A program made the translations under genes and the position numbers. This document shows positions 1-11,027 of a stretch of DNA of 64,000 nucleotides, one piece after another (position 1 is the stretch's first letter; every line of letters begins with the position of its first letter). The DNA is taken from the NCBI GenBank assembly GCA_037783415.1, contig JAZGTN010000192.1, forward strand, positions 2,170,001-2,234,000, given 5' to 3'. Under the pieces are notes generated by a model. The model did no database searches and had not been told where the DNA came from. It worked only from the letters and a program-made list of their open reading frames with translations. This DNA is from Leptasterias polaris. Its lineage: Eukaryota > Echinodermata > Asteroidea > Forcipulatida > Asteriidae.

Positions 1-77
1 GGGAGGGGGTTTGCAAGTTGTCAGTTTACGTAAGGGATTTCTCGGGAACTGACAGAGATTTTTGAGGGGTGAGGATT

Positions 78-92
78 CCCCCCCCCCCCCCC
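78..92. repeat. poly-C tract
   Basis: Run of about 15 C. The window has many such homopolymer G/C runs (also 993-1012, 24573-24593, 25145-25166, 51256-51272). No coding or regulatory role is visible; likely length-polymorphic. Confidence 0.9.
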
Positions 93-260
93 ATCCTCAA
101 TTTACCGAAGTGAATGTCTTAATTGGGTCATTGTTATTCTGGTTACATTGTGGAGGTTTTGCGTGCCATGGTCACTGATGTAAACTAATTATTTCAGTTC
201 GTTGTTCACTTTACAAAGGTTGGCTCATATTCATTGTAATCCCTGGATACAAAAGATCTT

Positions 261-446
261 GGCCCCATTTTGTAAAGCTGTTACACAGAAAGTGGTGCTT
301 AGCAAATTTGTATGCTAAGCAAAATTTAGCTGGGAACCAGTGACAAACAGTACATTACATGGTATATTGGCTGGTAAACTGTTTCTGCTCAGCGTTTTGT
401 TTCTATGCTAAGCACAATTTTCTACTAAACAGCTATTTGAAATTAC
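261..446 (+). mobile_element. Family F MITE (about 190 bp), copy 1
   Basis: Starts with GGCCCCATTTTGTAAAGCTG and ends with an approximate inverted copy (AACAGCTATTTGAAATT), so it is a short element with terminal inverted repeats and no coding capacity. Internal landmarks shared with other copies are GCTAAGCAAAA, CTGGGAACCAGT, a short run around ACATGGTAT and GGCTGGTAA. Alignable copies lie at about 6280-6420, 6425-6560 (reverse), 12660-12770, 16739-16919, 31404-31596, 31673-31800, 40565-40755 and 49608-49797. Family named here only for cross-reference. Confidence 0.65.
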
Positions 447-579
447 TCTTGTTGGTTGGTAAGTTTTGAGTAATTCCAAGTTGCTAAAGATTCTGCACAT
501 ATGCAACCAGTGCGGGGCTCGCATGGCCCAAGTGACTTGTATCTAGGTCAATAGACTATTTTCTAATTTTAGGAAGAAC

Positions 580-650
580 GAATCAAAGCCCGGTCTAGTA
601 AAAATTACCTAAATTTACACAGTCAGTTTCCTTTGAGGTATATTACTTGA
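580..650 (+). repeat. SINE S 3'-tail fragment
   Basis: Carries the tail CAGTTTCCTTTGAGGTATAT-TACTTGA, a variant of the 3' end found at 4515-4552, 38700-38735 and 41550-41575. The tRNA-like head is missing, so this is a decayed fragment. Confidence 0.5.
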
Positions 651-754
651 TATTTGAAATAAATGTTGCATCCCCTTGAGGTGATCCCTCTACGGCTGCT
701 TCCCAGGTTGTATTGTAAACTTGGGTGTGATCCCTGGCTATGTATGGCAGTTAC

Positions 755-965
755 GGGTTGAATGGCTTCTGATTAGCGCCCCCGTACAATGATATTGACA
801 AAATACGGAGACTGCCGTCATTAGGGTAAGATGGCTCAGTTGGTAAAACTCCGGCACATTCGCTGGTTCAAATCCTGAATTCTGGTCCAGTAAATATTTT
901 TCTCTGTTCACCCTCCCCCCCACACCAAATTAAATTAAACCAGTTTCCCTTGTGGTTTCTTCCTA
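755..965 (+). mobile_element. tRNA-derived SINE (family S)
   Basis: A conserved leader (GATATTGACAAAATACGGAG) precedes a box A-like TGGCTCAGTTGGTAAAAC and a box B-like GGTTCAAATCC about 25 bases later, the internal RNA polymerase III promoter arrangement of tRNA-derived SINEs. It ends with CAGTTTCCCTTGTGGTTTCT. Related copies are at 2121-2260, 4440-4555, 18965-19065 and 38600-38745. No clean cloverleaf can be drawn, so this is not a functional tRNA gene. Confidence 0.6.
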
Positions 966-992
966 GACAGTTGTTTTTTGTGAGTCTGCTGA

Positions 993-1012
993 GGGGGGGG
1001 GGGGGGGGGGGG
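993..1012 (+). repeat. poly-G tract
   Basis: Uninterrupted run of 20 G. It lies about 140 bases upstream of the piggyBac-like element. No other function is visible. Confidence 0.9.
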
Positions 1013-1150
1013 TTGTCGCAAACTCACTGTCAAAATTACACATCAAGGATGATCAGTCTTGATGTCTGGAGTGAAATAGCACTTGTTAGCTATTATTTGT
1101 TTTCAGTGGTGTTAATGTTTATCGCTTGTCAGCTAGGAAAGAGATATTAA

Positions 1151-1901
1151 CACCTTGACTGCTGAGCCAGAGTATTCTCGGGATAGACTTACCCCCCAGT
1201 AGGTGCTGAGCCCGAGAATACTCGGGATAGCGGTACAACATTGTACTGCCCTCTGTAGATCAAGGATTGAGATGCTTTTCATGTATAAAACGTATTGACA
1301 TACGTTAGGGGAACCAATGGAGTTGTTTTCGATGGTTTTACTCATCGGGCCCGGGCACCAGCGGTGGTATAGTAACCCGGAAGTTTATACTTTCGGAGTT
1401 AAAAAATGGCGGCGCCCAGGAAACGCGCGAAGTGGTTAGTGAGTGTAGCAGAGCTGTTGTTGAAATATTCGCAGATAGTGACTCTGAAGTAAGTGAGTTT
1501 GATGGAAATGATCATTCTGATAATATAGAGTCTAAAAGTAATGCCAGTGACGTTGAAAGTGAATTTGATCGACAGGAATCGTCCGATGATGACGGTGATT
1601 TGCAGACGGTGAACTTCTGCTAACATTTTTAGTAACAGTGTAAAATTCCACTTCACCAGACCCCTTGCTACGATGTATACCACTCCAAAAAAGATATGGG
1701 GTGTAATAGAAAATAAAAGCAACAGTGTCATTTATTGGAATGTTTTTATTTATAAATCTTTGATGTAGTTCTCCAAATAAAACCTGCAGAATCGTGGGGA
1801 GGGACAGTGTAAAACTAAAACATGAAGTTTGTTTGTAGTTTTGTAAAACATCTGCAGCACCATGGGGAGGGACCGTGTAAACATTTGCAGCAGTCAAAGT
1901 G
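1151..1901 (+). mobile_element. piggyBac-like element, internally deleted
   Basis: The 751-bp unit is bounded on both sides by TTAA (1147-1150 and 1902-1905), the piggyBac target duplication. Terminal inverted repeats match: CACCTTGACTGCTG at the left, CAGCAGTCAAAGTG at the right. Subterminal repeats are present in pairs: GAGTATTCTCGGGATAG near 1172 and 1213, and GGGGAGGGACAGTGTAAA near 1797 with a variant near 1864. The interior keeps only the start of an acidic N-terminal open frame (1406-1623) and a short AT-rich 3' part with AATAAA motifs. The transposase catalytic region is absent, so the copy is non-autonomous. Assignment rests on TTAA, the TIRs and the acidic Ser/Asp-rich N-terminus typical of piggyBac transposases. 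Confidence 0.8.
1406..1623 (+). pseudogene. piggyBac-like transposase N-terminal remnant
   Basis: ATG at 1406 opens MAAPRKRAK, but that frame closes after about 28 codons. From about 1432 a different frame stays open to TAA at 1621-1623 and encodes an acidic, Ser-rich stretch (for example EIFADSDSEVSEF, then several D/E/S clusters). The two halves are out of register, consistent with a small indel between them. Acidic low-complexity N-termini are usual in piggyBac transposases. The DDD catalytic core and Cys-rich C-terminus are absent, so this is a broken remnant inside the deletion derivative. Confidence 0.6.
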
Positions 1902-2120
1902 TTAATATGGTAGGCTCAATTTCATGTTCGGTCATGCTTGCGTCAGGGATGAGCCCAGTATGTGGGGCCTAGTACCATGTCTATGGGATAAAAAAAGATG
2001 GAAGTGGAAGGTGGATGGGGTAATAAAATTATGTACTGGTTATTTTACATTGAGTAAAAATCAAATCATCTGAAATTTAGCAATTTAAAAGTAGTGTTAG
2101 AAATTTTGGTTACAATTCAT

Positions 2121-2465
2121 AATCGATAGGCTTCTGACTGGCATCCAGATACAAAGATATTGACAAAATGAGGAAATAGCCAACATAGGGCTAGATAGCT
2201 CAGTTGGTAAAGCGGTGGCACGTTTATCCGCTGGTCGCAGCTTTAATTAAGTACGTACAATGTACGTCCATGCAGGCGTAGAATTTCATTCGGGAAAGGG
2301 AGATGCCATATTTATTTCACAAATGGCACTTCTATTTGAAAATCTGAAATGTTAATGGGAATATTTTGAAGGGCAAAAACGTTGATGGAAATATTTTGAA
2401 TGAGCATCATGGCCAAAACCTAGGAGTGACAGAGGCTGTGGACTCTGAGGCATCTGTGTACATTC
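2121..2465 (+). mobile_element. SINE S copy followed by family I repeat
   Basis: 2121-2260 repeats the SINE S leader (AAAGATATTGACAAAATGAG) and a box A-like TAGCTCAGTTGGTAAAG. From about 2280 to 2465 a second shared block (family I) follows, with landmarks ATGGCACTTCTATTTGAAAA, ATCATGGCCAAAACC, GAGGCATCTGTGTACATTCC. Family I also occurs at 4585-4705, 17640-17755 and reversed at 25945-26110. Because a SINE S tail also precedes family I at 4440-4705, the two may be parts of one longer element. Confidence 0.5.
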
Positions 2466-2469
2466 CAGG

Positions 2470-4190
2470 GCTCTACGTTCAAACAATTTTTTTTTTAGAC
2501 TAATAAAGTGAGAAAGACAGTACGCAATAATTTTTATTGATAACTTTGAAGTTGAAGTTGAATTAATTTTCAAACTGCTGTTTTCGGAGACTGCTTATTT
2601 TTTCCCCAATTAACTTTTACTACCAAAATAAAGCTGACTTCTTCAGTCACACATCACTCTCACTATGTTTTCAGTTTTGCATCTATTATGATGAGTTGTT
2701 GATTCCTAAACACACTCAATACTTTTAGAAAACAGAAATTAAAAAGCATGCACTTACTGTGTACAAACCACTGCATATTGAGATTCGCCTGTTGGAAGAA
2801 AATGCCATACTTAAACATTTCAACAGATTTGTCGGTTTGTAAAAAATGCAAAAGTCATACCAGGTGTGTTTGGCACTGTGCCAGCGATATGTATTTCTTT
2901 GGTTAAAGTAGCGAATTTTGATTTGCTACTTGAAGCACAAAATGGCAAATCAAGGGATACATAGGTCATGCTAATTAACATAATTTTACAAAACTACTAC
3001 GTGTCGGGTTCTGAAACTTGCTGAACATGTTCAAAGCAGAGAGAATATCAAGTATTTGTACAAAAAAATTCACAAATTTTTGTGATTTTTGACACTCGTT
3101 GGTTTGTGAAAACAGTGACGAGTTATAGATTTACTTTTGCTTACTGCTATGTAGGTAGCACATAGATTTGTTCACCTGTATACTGGTGAGGATGATTGAC
3201 CTTGTACTATTTATTACCTTATTGAGCAAATTTCATTTTTCTATGCATCCTGCATCTAGGCCTAAATGAAAAACTCTCCAAATGCCAAATCTATAAATTT
3301 TAAAGATGTTTTGCACTATTGAACACCAACATTCTGAATATTTTATTGTGTTTTTCTGTCTCTCGTGAAAATACAAAAAGGAAAATAAGGTTAAAAAACG
3401 AAAAAGGAAAAAAAGAATAGATTCTACAGCAGTGAAGTCCCTGACTTTTATGTTGTCATAAATTTGTGTCAGTACTGTTGCTGGTACATTCATGTTACTT
3501 TACTTGATGGTATATTTTTTATAGGGTTTAATTTCACATTCCTTGCATTTTTAAGTGCATTTTCAAGTGCATTTTCAACATAATGACAAATACCTGTCAT
3601 GTTGCTTTTGTGCAATTAGTTTGTCCACTATTCTGTAATGTAAGTTTATAGTCTATAGCCCTTTTCACACAGAAAGCAATTTAGCAAATGTTAACATGGT
3701 TGCAAAAAGCACCTCGTGTGAGAGGACAACAATTTATGTACTGTCCAAGATGCCCTGTGAAATCTTCTGAAACATTGCAAAATTTTGTAGGAGGTCCAGA
3801 CTTACGACAGGAAGTCACACAATACAATTTACAGGCAACCAGTTCCAGGCAGTCTCCAATAAGAACATTCATTCACATTTCTGTTTTCTCATTATTTTGT
3901 TGGGGATAGTGGGTACCACCTAGAAGAATGTTTGTTGTGCTGCCGAAGTGCTCCTTTTGCATACACGGTGCATGCGTTGGTTGCCTCTAAGTTGCCTGAC
4001 AAAATTGCCCCGTGTTACAAGGCCTTATTGTGGACGTGTTGTTTCTCTTGCTGGTACTGAGTGTGAACCTTTTTTTTATGACCATTATGTATATTTATTT
4101 GTTTAAATGATGTGCTTAGAGTTGTTGTTTAAACCTTGAAACACTTCAGGCCTACTCAAAATTAATGCACTTAAATGCTGTTGAATAGAT
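2470..4190. other. no recognisable gene or repeat
   Basis: AT-rich unique-looking sequence. Short open frames on both strands here lack splice-consistent boundaries or recognisable domains. I see no RNA gene and no tandem repeat. Confidence 0.5.
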
Positions 4191-4197
4191 GTAGTAA

Positions 4198-4402
4198 TTG
4201 CATTGGGGATAAAGACTGCCATAATTTTTTTGTTTTACCATACCGATTCGTGTTAAGCATTGTATAGTCAGCTCTTTCCCAAGTTCTTCAAAATCCACAG
4301 ACTACATTAGTACTGATTAGGTGGGGGTGGAACCCACGACCCCACTCCCCCTGCCATTCTAGGGCAGATATCTTACCACTAAATCACCGACCACTGACTA
4401 AG
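4198..4402 (-). mobile_element. tRNA-derived SINE (family E), reverse orientation
   Basis: Read on the minus strand, a tRNA-like head (box B-like GTGGGTTCCACCCCCACC, mutated from GGTTCGAATCC) is followed by a tail containing the complement of GTTAAGCATTGTATAGTCAG and of GCATTGGGGATAAAGA. The same order is seen at 53148-53402. The head's box B is decayed, so the copy is old. Confidence 0.5.
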
Positions 4403-4439
4403 AGGACAGTAAATAAGTATTGATCTTAAATTGTAGTAC

Positions 4440-4705
4440 ACTTAGTATGTATGCAGGTTCAAGTCCAGCTCTAGTCAATTTTTCTTTGTTCAACCTAAAA
4501 TTAATAACAAAATTTACCTAGTCAGTTTCCCTTGTGGTTTATTATTTGAACAATGGATTTAATAAGTCTCTACCACCAAGTTTGTGAGGGCAAGGCCATT
4601 TTCATCTTGCAAAGGGCACTTCCATTTGAAGGGGCACCAAGGCCAAGACCAGGGGCAACATATGTAGGCCATGGCTTCATTGGCTGTGTGTAATTCCAGG
4701 TATTG
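4440..4705 (+). mobile_element. SINE S 3' half plus family I repeat
   Basis: GGTTCAAGTCCAGCTCTAG (box B region) leads into the SINE S tail CAGTTTCCCTTGTGGTTTAT at about 4524. Family I follows from about 4585 (AAGGCCATTTTCATCTTGCA, GGGCACTTCCATTTGAAGGG, GGGGCACCAAGGCCAAGACC). Confidence 0.5.
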
Positions 4706-4734
4706 AAAAGAAGTATGCCTTCACATAGGCAATG

Positions 4735-4970
4735 AGAAAGGGATGAGATCTTTCAGACCTTTATCCGAATTCAGACCTTTTTATGTCAGCGTGTTGAAAA
4801 GAAATAGCTGTGGGGTTTTTTCAGCTATAAAGAAATCCTTCTCTCTGATTAACTTCTTTCATACTTAGGATACTGTTCCTTGAAATCTATAATTCCATGA
4901 GTATCAAAAGGTGGAAATGCCATCACTTCAACAAACTTCCTAACATTTAGATCTCAGTTTCAGACCTTAT
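4735..4970 (+). repeat. Interspersed repeat family K, copy 1
   Basis: Aligns over about 230 bases with 43600-43880. Shared landmarks are GAATTCAGAC, GAGGATACTGTT or TAGGATACTGTT, ATCAAAAGGT and the TTTCAACA or CTTCAACA region. No coding potential or clear ends, so its class is unknown. Confidence 0.4.
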
Positions 4971-4971
4971 A

Positions 4972-5705
4972 AAGAGAACGACTGGTATACGTTTGGTAAT
5001 CACTCTTCAAATTTATAATGGCAATAAAAACTTACTTGGTTAGAAGTTCAGCAGCTTTTGTTGGTATAAAGTACCTTGAGAGTCATTTCACTTCGAAGTA
5101 ATGTGGTTATGGAAAAAACGCTTCTCAGATTTTGTATTCCTATAAGGGTTTATTCTTCCTTCGTGGACATATTCGATCCGGATTTTTGGCAATACCTCAA
5201 AATTCGACCACATTTAGAAATGAAGTTTTCAAAGGTTAGTTTTATTGTATATATGTGGTGTGTCGTGGCCGAGCGGATAAGAGCACCGAACTCAAGCTCT
5301 GGTGTTTCTGATCAGCAGAGTGTGGGTTCGAATCCCAGTCGTGACACTTGTGTCCTTAAGCAAGACACTTAACCACATGCTTCGTCCTTCGGATGGGACG
5401 TTAAGCCGTAGGTCCAGTGTGTTGTGTAATGCACGTAAAAGAACCCAGTGCACTTATCGTAAAGAGAAGGGGTTCGCCCCGGTGTTCCTGGTTTGATTGG
5501 CTGCATATTGCGCCACAGCACCTTGTAAACCATTACATGGTGCTATGTAAAGGAATAGGTCTCATACTTCAACACGTAACTCCACATACCTTGTAGGAAA
5601 AATACTGAGCGCTTTGAGACACCCATCGGGAGTATTATATATCTATATATTTGTATAGGATTAATACAATCGAATGGTTCCAAAAACCAAAGGTATACTT
5701 TGCCT
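4972..5705 (+). mobile_element. Family C MITE interrupted by a SINE
   Basis: 4972-5254 and 5637-5705 together match the family C MITE at 25546-25903. The left part has GTTTGGTAATCACTCTTCAA, AAACGCTTCTCAGATT and GGACATATTCGATCC. The right part has ATAGGATTAATACAATCGA, GGTTCCAAAAACCAAAGGTA and CTTTGCCT followed by TTAA. The intervening 380 bases are a SINE, so the MITE was resident first. The left TTAA is mutated. Confidence 0.65.
5255..5636 (+). mobile_element. tRNA-Leu-derived SINE (family B), full-length
   Basis: The head (about 5260-5345) reads GTCGTGGCCGAGCGGATAAG, then ACTCAAGCTCTGG, then GGTTCGAATCCCAG, and ends CGTGACA, closely following a type II tRNA-Leu with a CAA anticodon, including box A and box B. 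A unique body follows (CTTGTGTCCTTAAGCAAGAC), and the 3' end contains GAGCGCTTTGAGACACCCAT. The same 3' end is at 22610-22655, and the head recurs at 49911, 50757 and 55133. It sits inside a family C MITE at an AT-rich TATATAT target. Confidence 0.75.
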
Positions 5706-6279
5706 TTAATAAGTCGGCAATGACCATGATGACACCTCATTATTTCACACAGTAGCTAGGAAAGTAGGCCACAAACTTGCACATTCATCATGGGTTTGCA
5801 TTGTTACAATTGAGAGCCATCGCTTACCAGCTTCAAATGAAGTTTGCAAAGTAAGCAAATGAAAATATCTGTTTAAACAGCGCTTTAAAACTAGCCTCAA
5901 TTTCATGCTTGCCCGAGTAGCGTATGATGAATAACATAATACTTTCAAAAGTCAAGCTTGCTTCCTTTCCCCTTCATTTATTGAATCCCTCTGCAGCCAT
6001 TGGACTGCGTGACTCATTTGTGAATACAGCCTTGGCAAATTTCTCCCCTCCGTGCTCATCTATTATTTCATCTTTAGTGGAAACTTTATCTTCCAGACAG
6101 TAAAGCATTACAGTTATAACGTAAATAAGATTTGAACAAGAGCGCGTCCTTCAAACCTGGATAACATAAAGGGATATGGGTAGGTCCTGGGTGTTGTTTT
6201 TCCCACCCTCTTTACATGGGGAGCAGTTGTTGATGCCGCTCTCTCTTGTTTTGATGCGCGCTGCGCAGCATCCCTATAT

Positions 6280-6560
6280 CACACTTTGTAGAGCTGTAAC
6301 CCAGAAAATTGCTTGACCAATTTTTACGCTGTGCAGTCATTAGCTTGGGAACCAGTTACAGAAAATCACATGGCATTTGGCTGGTATCCGCAGCCCAATT
6401 ATATAAGGCTTTTGAGCACAAACAAATCATACTTAGCAGAAACAGGTTACCAACCAAAATACAATGTATTGTATGTTGTTTGTGGCTGGTTCTCTGATAA
6501 TTTGATGCTGAGCAGAATAGTGTGCTAGCACCATATTCCTGTTCAGCTTCTTTGAAAACT
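6280..6560. mobile_element. Two family F MITE copies, head to head
   Basis: 6280-6420 is a plus-orientation copy (TTTGTAGAGCTGTAACCCAG, GGGAACCAGTTACAGAAAAT). 6425-6560 is a reverse copy (TTAGCAGAAACAGGTTACCA; its complement matches the GGTAACCTGTTTCTGCTAA of other copies). Both are eroded. The open frames here (for example 6309-6497) are by-products of these repeats. Confidence 0.5.
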
Positions 6561-6599
6561 TGTTCTTGCTTAATAGCTTCTGTGCTTAGGTGCTCTATA

Positions 6600-9540
6600 T
6601 GAAGGCCTGATTTTTTATAAAGCATTGAAACCGAAAACTTTCCAAGTCTAGAAAAGGTTTGCTTTATTGCATGAGTGGTGATCCCAGCCAAATTGGCATA
6701 TTATGTACATCAACACTTTGACTGGTCTTACCAGAATTTTGCTTTGAATTTTAAAACCTGTTCTCAAAAGAATGAGAAAGTAGAATTAGCTATTGCAAAT
6801 TGCTTACTGGTATAAATGCAAACAAAAGTTAATGGCCTAACTTTTCGAGGGTCAAAATTTGTCAAGCCATTAACTTTAAAGAATGATTAAAATTTAAGGT
6901 TAACAATCTTAAGGTTAACAATCACCTTCAGTACTTAATGAATGCCCCAAGGCATTATAAACAAATGGAACACAATCAGTTGAGAAAACAAAATAAAACT
7001 AATATCAACTTTTTAAAAAATATTTTAAAAAATCCAGGTTTCAAATATCACCTTTAATTGTAATACAAATAGTAACAGTAATAATTATAATTTGTTATTA
7101 AAAAATGCTAAGTTTACATGCTAAGTAGCAATGTCACCTCAGTGTTGATTTTATTTTAACCGCCACCCAAAAAAACTTCCAGCAAGCACCTCATTGCACT
7201 GCTATTGTGCGCATACCGAGTATTTGCAATGTATACATCCAACCTCTGAAAATTTCATCAAAATGGGCGAACAGATTCAAAGCAAACAGTGCATAACAAT
7301 TTTTGTCTTTTATTGGTTTTTGTACTGTTCAAGAAGGGACAGGTTTCAGATCAAATATTAATTTGTTCTGACTAAACTCTTGAAGTTCCAATTTCCTTGA
7401 TATAAATATTTATTACTTCTTGTCATTTATTTCCAAATGTTTTCATAAAGAACGTTCCAAACCATCTCAGGGACTGATTTTTGTCCAGCAATTTTGCACA
7501 AGAAAATGTTCAGATTGATTTTGTTTTGTACATAGTAAATGCTAAGATCGAGTAGCAAACGATGAATTTTGAGTAGTGACTGATACAGTTTGTATAGCAT
7601 TTTTGATATGTTATGCAAGGGAAATTGTTCAATGCTTTTGTCACAAGACACCTTCAAATTGCGCGGGACCATACACCGTCCATCGGTTTATATTGAATTT
7701 GTCTGCACCGTTGGGCAGTTTTTCACCGGTTTCCCTTTAAATACAATTTATCCTTATTATTAATATGTACATCTCCAGAGTTTTGGAATAGAAATGGCCA
7801 GAGTGTCTGCGGCTCACAAACAACCTAACACGTTCTTTATAATTCCCTCTGCGGCAGTGACATCAATCCAGCCGGGCGAGTTTTTTGTTTCCCTCTTTTC
7901 CTCAATCATGTGCGAGGTTTTTTCTCTACCGCCCCTAGTGGCAACAAATTAAAGAATCTTCAACAGCGCCAAAGATGAAGCATGCATTTCTGAAATCTTA
8001 GGTTTTTTTGTCGGATCGAAACAGAACCAGATCCCATTCCCTACGGGGATGGCGTATGTAAAAGAGGCCAGAACCCATTACCTACAGGGATGTTGCATTC
8101 AAATGAGCACTTGGCCAGTAGGATATCATGACGACACTGCTAATATTGGACCAGGCTGCATATACTTGAGGGGAACCATGCAGTGTAGTTGGTACTTTGT
8201 GACTCCGGTTTCAAATCTCAAGAGAATTTGGTTACTTAACGAACGGTCTGTCAGTTTTTCAGTGATGAATTTAATTTGCATAATGCGGCGGTTGCTTGTT
8301 TTATAATTGTAAAGAAAAGTGAAATATTAACTTGCCGAGTGTAAATGAGATGATTTATTTTGTATTTTTGTTTAAAGACATGCACTGATAAACATGTATT
8401 AAGATGTACCACTGCAACACCTGCTATTTGTTGTGATTATAGTGTGACTTTTCCCGAGTCAGAACCAACCGGATCCGGCTCCCTGTGTGGCCTGATCCAT
8501 TTCTGGGTCAGTATAGCCCAGAATTCCAAAACAACACAGAGGGGTCAAACTGACGCCGATTTTTCTTGATAACGTTATTGAGCTTGGAGAAAAACTTGTT
8601 CTCATGGATCCTCTAGTTTAGGATTTGTGGTAAAGCTTTGTATTTGAACTACATTTTGTCATTTCCTGCTCTGAAAGGTAGCGCAGATTTGTGTGAAAAT
8701 TTCCGTAAACTTTGTTTTTTCACTGATGTCAGAAGTTAGCTGTCCTAAATAAGAATTTGGATCTTTATGGCAAATTGGTTTTTAGTAGGCAAGTTGTGAG
8801 ATTTCCAATTTCTCATTAAAATTCCAAAAGAAAAAGTTGGTCCGTGTAGTTTTGCAGAGGTTTTTTATCAGTTTTTATAACCAAAGTCTGTGTCCAGTGA
8901 ATGTGGTTTATCTAATTGTATTCAGGGATGTGATTTCTTCGTTTTTAACCGCAAATCCATTTTTTTTTGCCCCCCCCCCCCCCCCCAAAAAAAAAGAAAT
9001 CTGTTTTTTGGACCCCCCCCCCAAAAAAAAAACGCCCCCCAAAAAACCACCCCAAAATAAATAAATAAATAAAACATTATTTATTTATTTTTGTTTACAT
9101 AAAAAAAATGAAGATAAAACCATATATAACGCCCCAGATTGCAGAGTAAGGCTTTTAAAATCAAAGATAAATGTTGTTAGGCCTAGTGGGCTTCGTGCTC
9201 GCACGTTTTTTGAGCTCCCAAGCTTCAGGTTTTTTTCCAACAGCCAATCACATCCCTGTGTATTGTATCCACACAAAAAAAGTTTGTTGTAGATAAAAGT
9301 TTGCCAAGTAAACATATTTATGGAGCACTTTGAAGCCTCAAAAAATAGGGTCCATATAATTTGTCACAAAGTTAGGCTTGTAACTACATGTAAGAAAAAG
9401 TACCGCCTAATTTTGTCGGCTGTGTATACACCGACTCTATGTAATTGGATACTATAGACATTCATGTACTGATCTAGAAATCAAGCTGCATCCCTGACAA
9501 AAATTAAATTAAACGTTTATGACATGACTATTAATCAAGG
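6600..9540. other. largely featureless stretch
   Basis: Mostly AT-rich sequence without recognisable repeats or exons. 8960-9085 is a low-complexity tract of alternating C and A blocks followed by (AAAT)n. Open frames here, including one through the C/A tract at 8837-9064, have no domain signal. Confidence 0.5.
8960..9085 (+). repeat. Low-complexity C-block/A-block tract and (AAAT)n
   Basis: Consecutive runs of T, C, A, then C and A again, then several AAAT units. A frame across it gives poly-Pro/poly-Lys, which is compositional and not evidence of a gene. Confidence 0.85.
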
Positions 9541-9612
9541 CAAAGGTATAGTAAGAAAGAAAGAAAAAATAACCCAATTTGGTGACCTATATCCCACAGG
9601 GATCTTATAACG

Positions 9613-9789
9613 ATGAAACTAATAGAGATTTTTGCCTCAATGGCAGAAGCCATTGAGCTGCTGACTGGATGGCGGCCATTGCCAATTGGTGCCGGGGTCC
9701 ACTTCACTCCAAATATAGCTCCCTCGTCATTAATCCGCTATCACGGGGCGCTGGGTGCTTGTCCAGCCTGGGGACTTGACCCCTTCTAG
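9613..9789 (+). CDS. 58-codon open frame of unknown nature
   Basis: ATG at 9613 to TAG at 9787-9789. It begins MKLIEIFASMAEAIELLTGW and later includes GAGVHFTPNIAPSSL; its composition looks more protein-like than neighbouring frames. A possible splice acceptor (CCTATATCCCACAG) ends just before, at 9600, so it might also be part of an exon. No family recognised. It lies upstream of a LINE 3' end (10090-10520) and could be part of a decayed mobile element. Weak call. Confidence 0.2.
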   Translation: MKLIEIFASMAEAIELLTGWRPLPIGAGVHFTPNIAPSSLIRYHGALGACPAWGLDPF

Positions 9790-10089
9790 ACTTAAGATGC
9801 AGACAGCTTCTAATCAAAATGAAGTCTCCACGGTTTTAAAGGGTCTATGAGGAGGAATCCTTTGATGATGCAGACTTCCTTCTTCACTGGCAAAGAAATG
9901 ACAACTAAAGAGCTAGACATTTACACTTGACCGCTGGCCCGAGGGACCAGTGATTTTAGCCTGAGGCCGGTGAACCCATGATTGCACAAAACTGGCCTTC
10001 TTGTGTACTGCAATTTAGTTACAATGCCTCCCTGTGTAATATCTGTAATATAGAAAAGTTAATTGTTGACTTTTGAGTCTGATAAATTT

Positions 10090-10520
10090 CATCAAAATTT
10101 ATCTCGAGGAGTTTCTCTCAACTTTGATCTACAAACAAACTTCTAACTGTCCCTAAAACAACCACATCCTACGGCGATCGTGCATTTTCAGTATCCACTC
10201 CCAAACTCTGGAGCTCTTCATCATTAAATATCTAAGCTACAGAATCTCTGGCAGTTTATTTCTTCAAAAGCATGCTTCAAACTTGTTTGTTTGGCATTGC
10301 TTATGTGTGACTCTAAATATTGCTTCCATCAACTTTGTTTTTTGTTAGTGTGCAAATCTTCCTTTAGTATGTTCTTAATTGCATCTACTGTCAGACTGTA
10401 GGACTTTGATATTGTGAGTATCTTGTAATGTAAGCTTTCCTTAAATTTTCTTTTGTCCAACGCCTCAGAATATTTAAGGTCATATAGCAGCCCTTTACAA
10501 ATTTGGTATATTATTATTAT
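10090..10520 (+). mobile_element. 5'-truncated LINE (CR1/L2-like) 3' end
   Basis: From about 10168 the plus strand encodes SYGDRAFSVSTPKLWSS, a clear match to the conserved C-terminal end of non-LTR reverse transcriptases (pattern YGdRAFSvaaPklWNsLP). An in-frame stop follows shortly after, then a further FFKSMLQT-like remnant. It ends with a (ATT)n-type tail near 10500-10520. The rest of the reverse transcriptase is absent. Class assignment is from motif memory; clade is uncertain. Confidence 0.65.
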
Positions 10521-11027
10521 TCTGTTGAGTGTTTACTTTAACCCATAAGACAAAATGAGAAATCCTCTCTAAATAAGAGACAATTTTAACCATAGAGCAA
10601 GGACTCTTTAACCAACACTAAATATTTCTGAAGACCATCACTGCCCACTGAACGAAACGTCGAGTTGGTAACCACCAGTTCTACTCTGAACAACCACAGT
10701 ACATAGAGACAGTTTATTTACACGGTGTCTCTGCAAATTGACTTGATAAGTAATTGTCAATAAGGTTTTGTGTTCAAACTTTTTAGATTTTATTTTATCT
10801 GTCATTTTGAATCTGGTCCTGCAAATTATTTTCTGGTCTGTTAAAATGTAAAAAATTGCCGTCTTGTTGATCTTTCACCCAATTTTTAGCCCTGTATTTT
10901 AAAGTCTAATTTTTGTTTGGGGTCTTAATCATATAGAAGCTGATTTGTACACTAAGAACTCCCTTTACATTCTAGGATAATGGTGAATGAAGTTGTAATC
11001 ATTAAGTTTTGTTGTTAACTGTTTTAA

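Noticed and set aside
5260..5345. Genuine tRNA-Leu gene
   Set aside because: The tRNA-like head continues into a body and tail shared with other copies (49911, 50757), sits inside a MITE, and so is a SINE head. The same applies to the tRNA-like heads at 49911, 50757 and 53218-53290.
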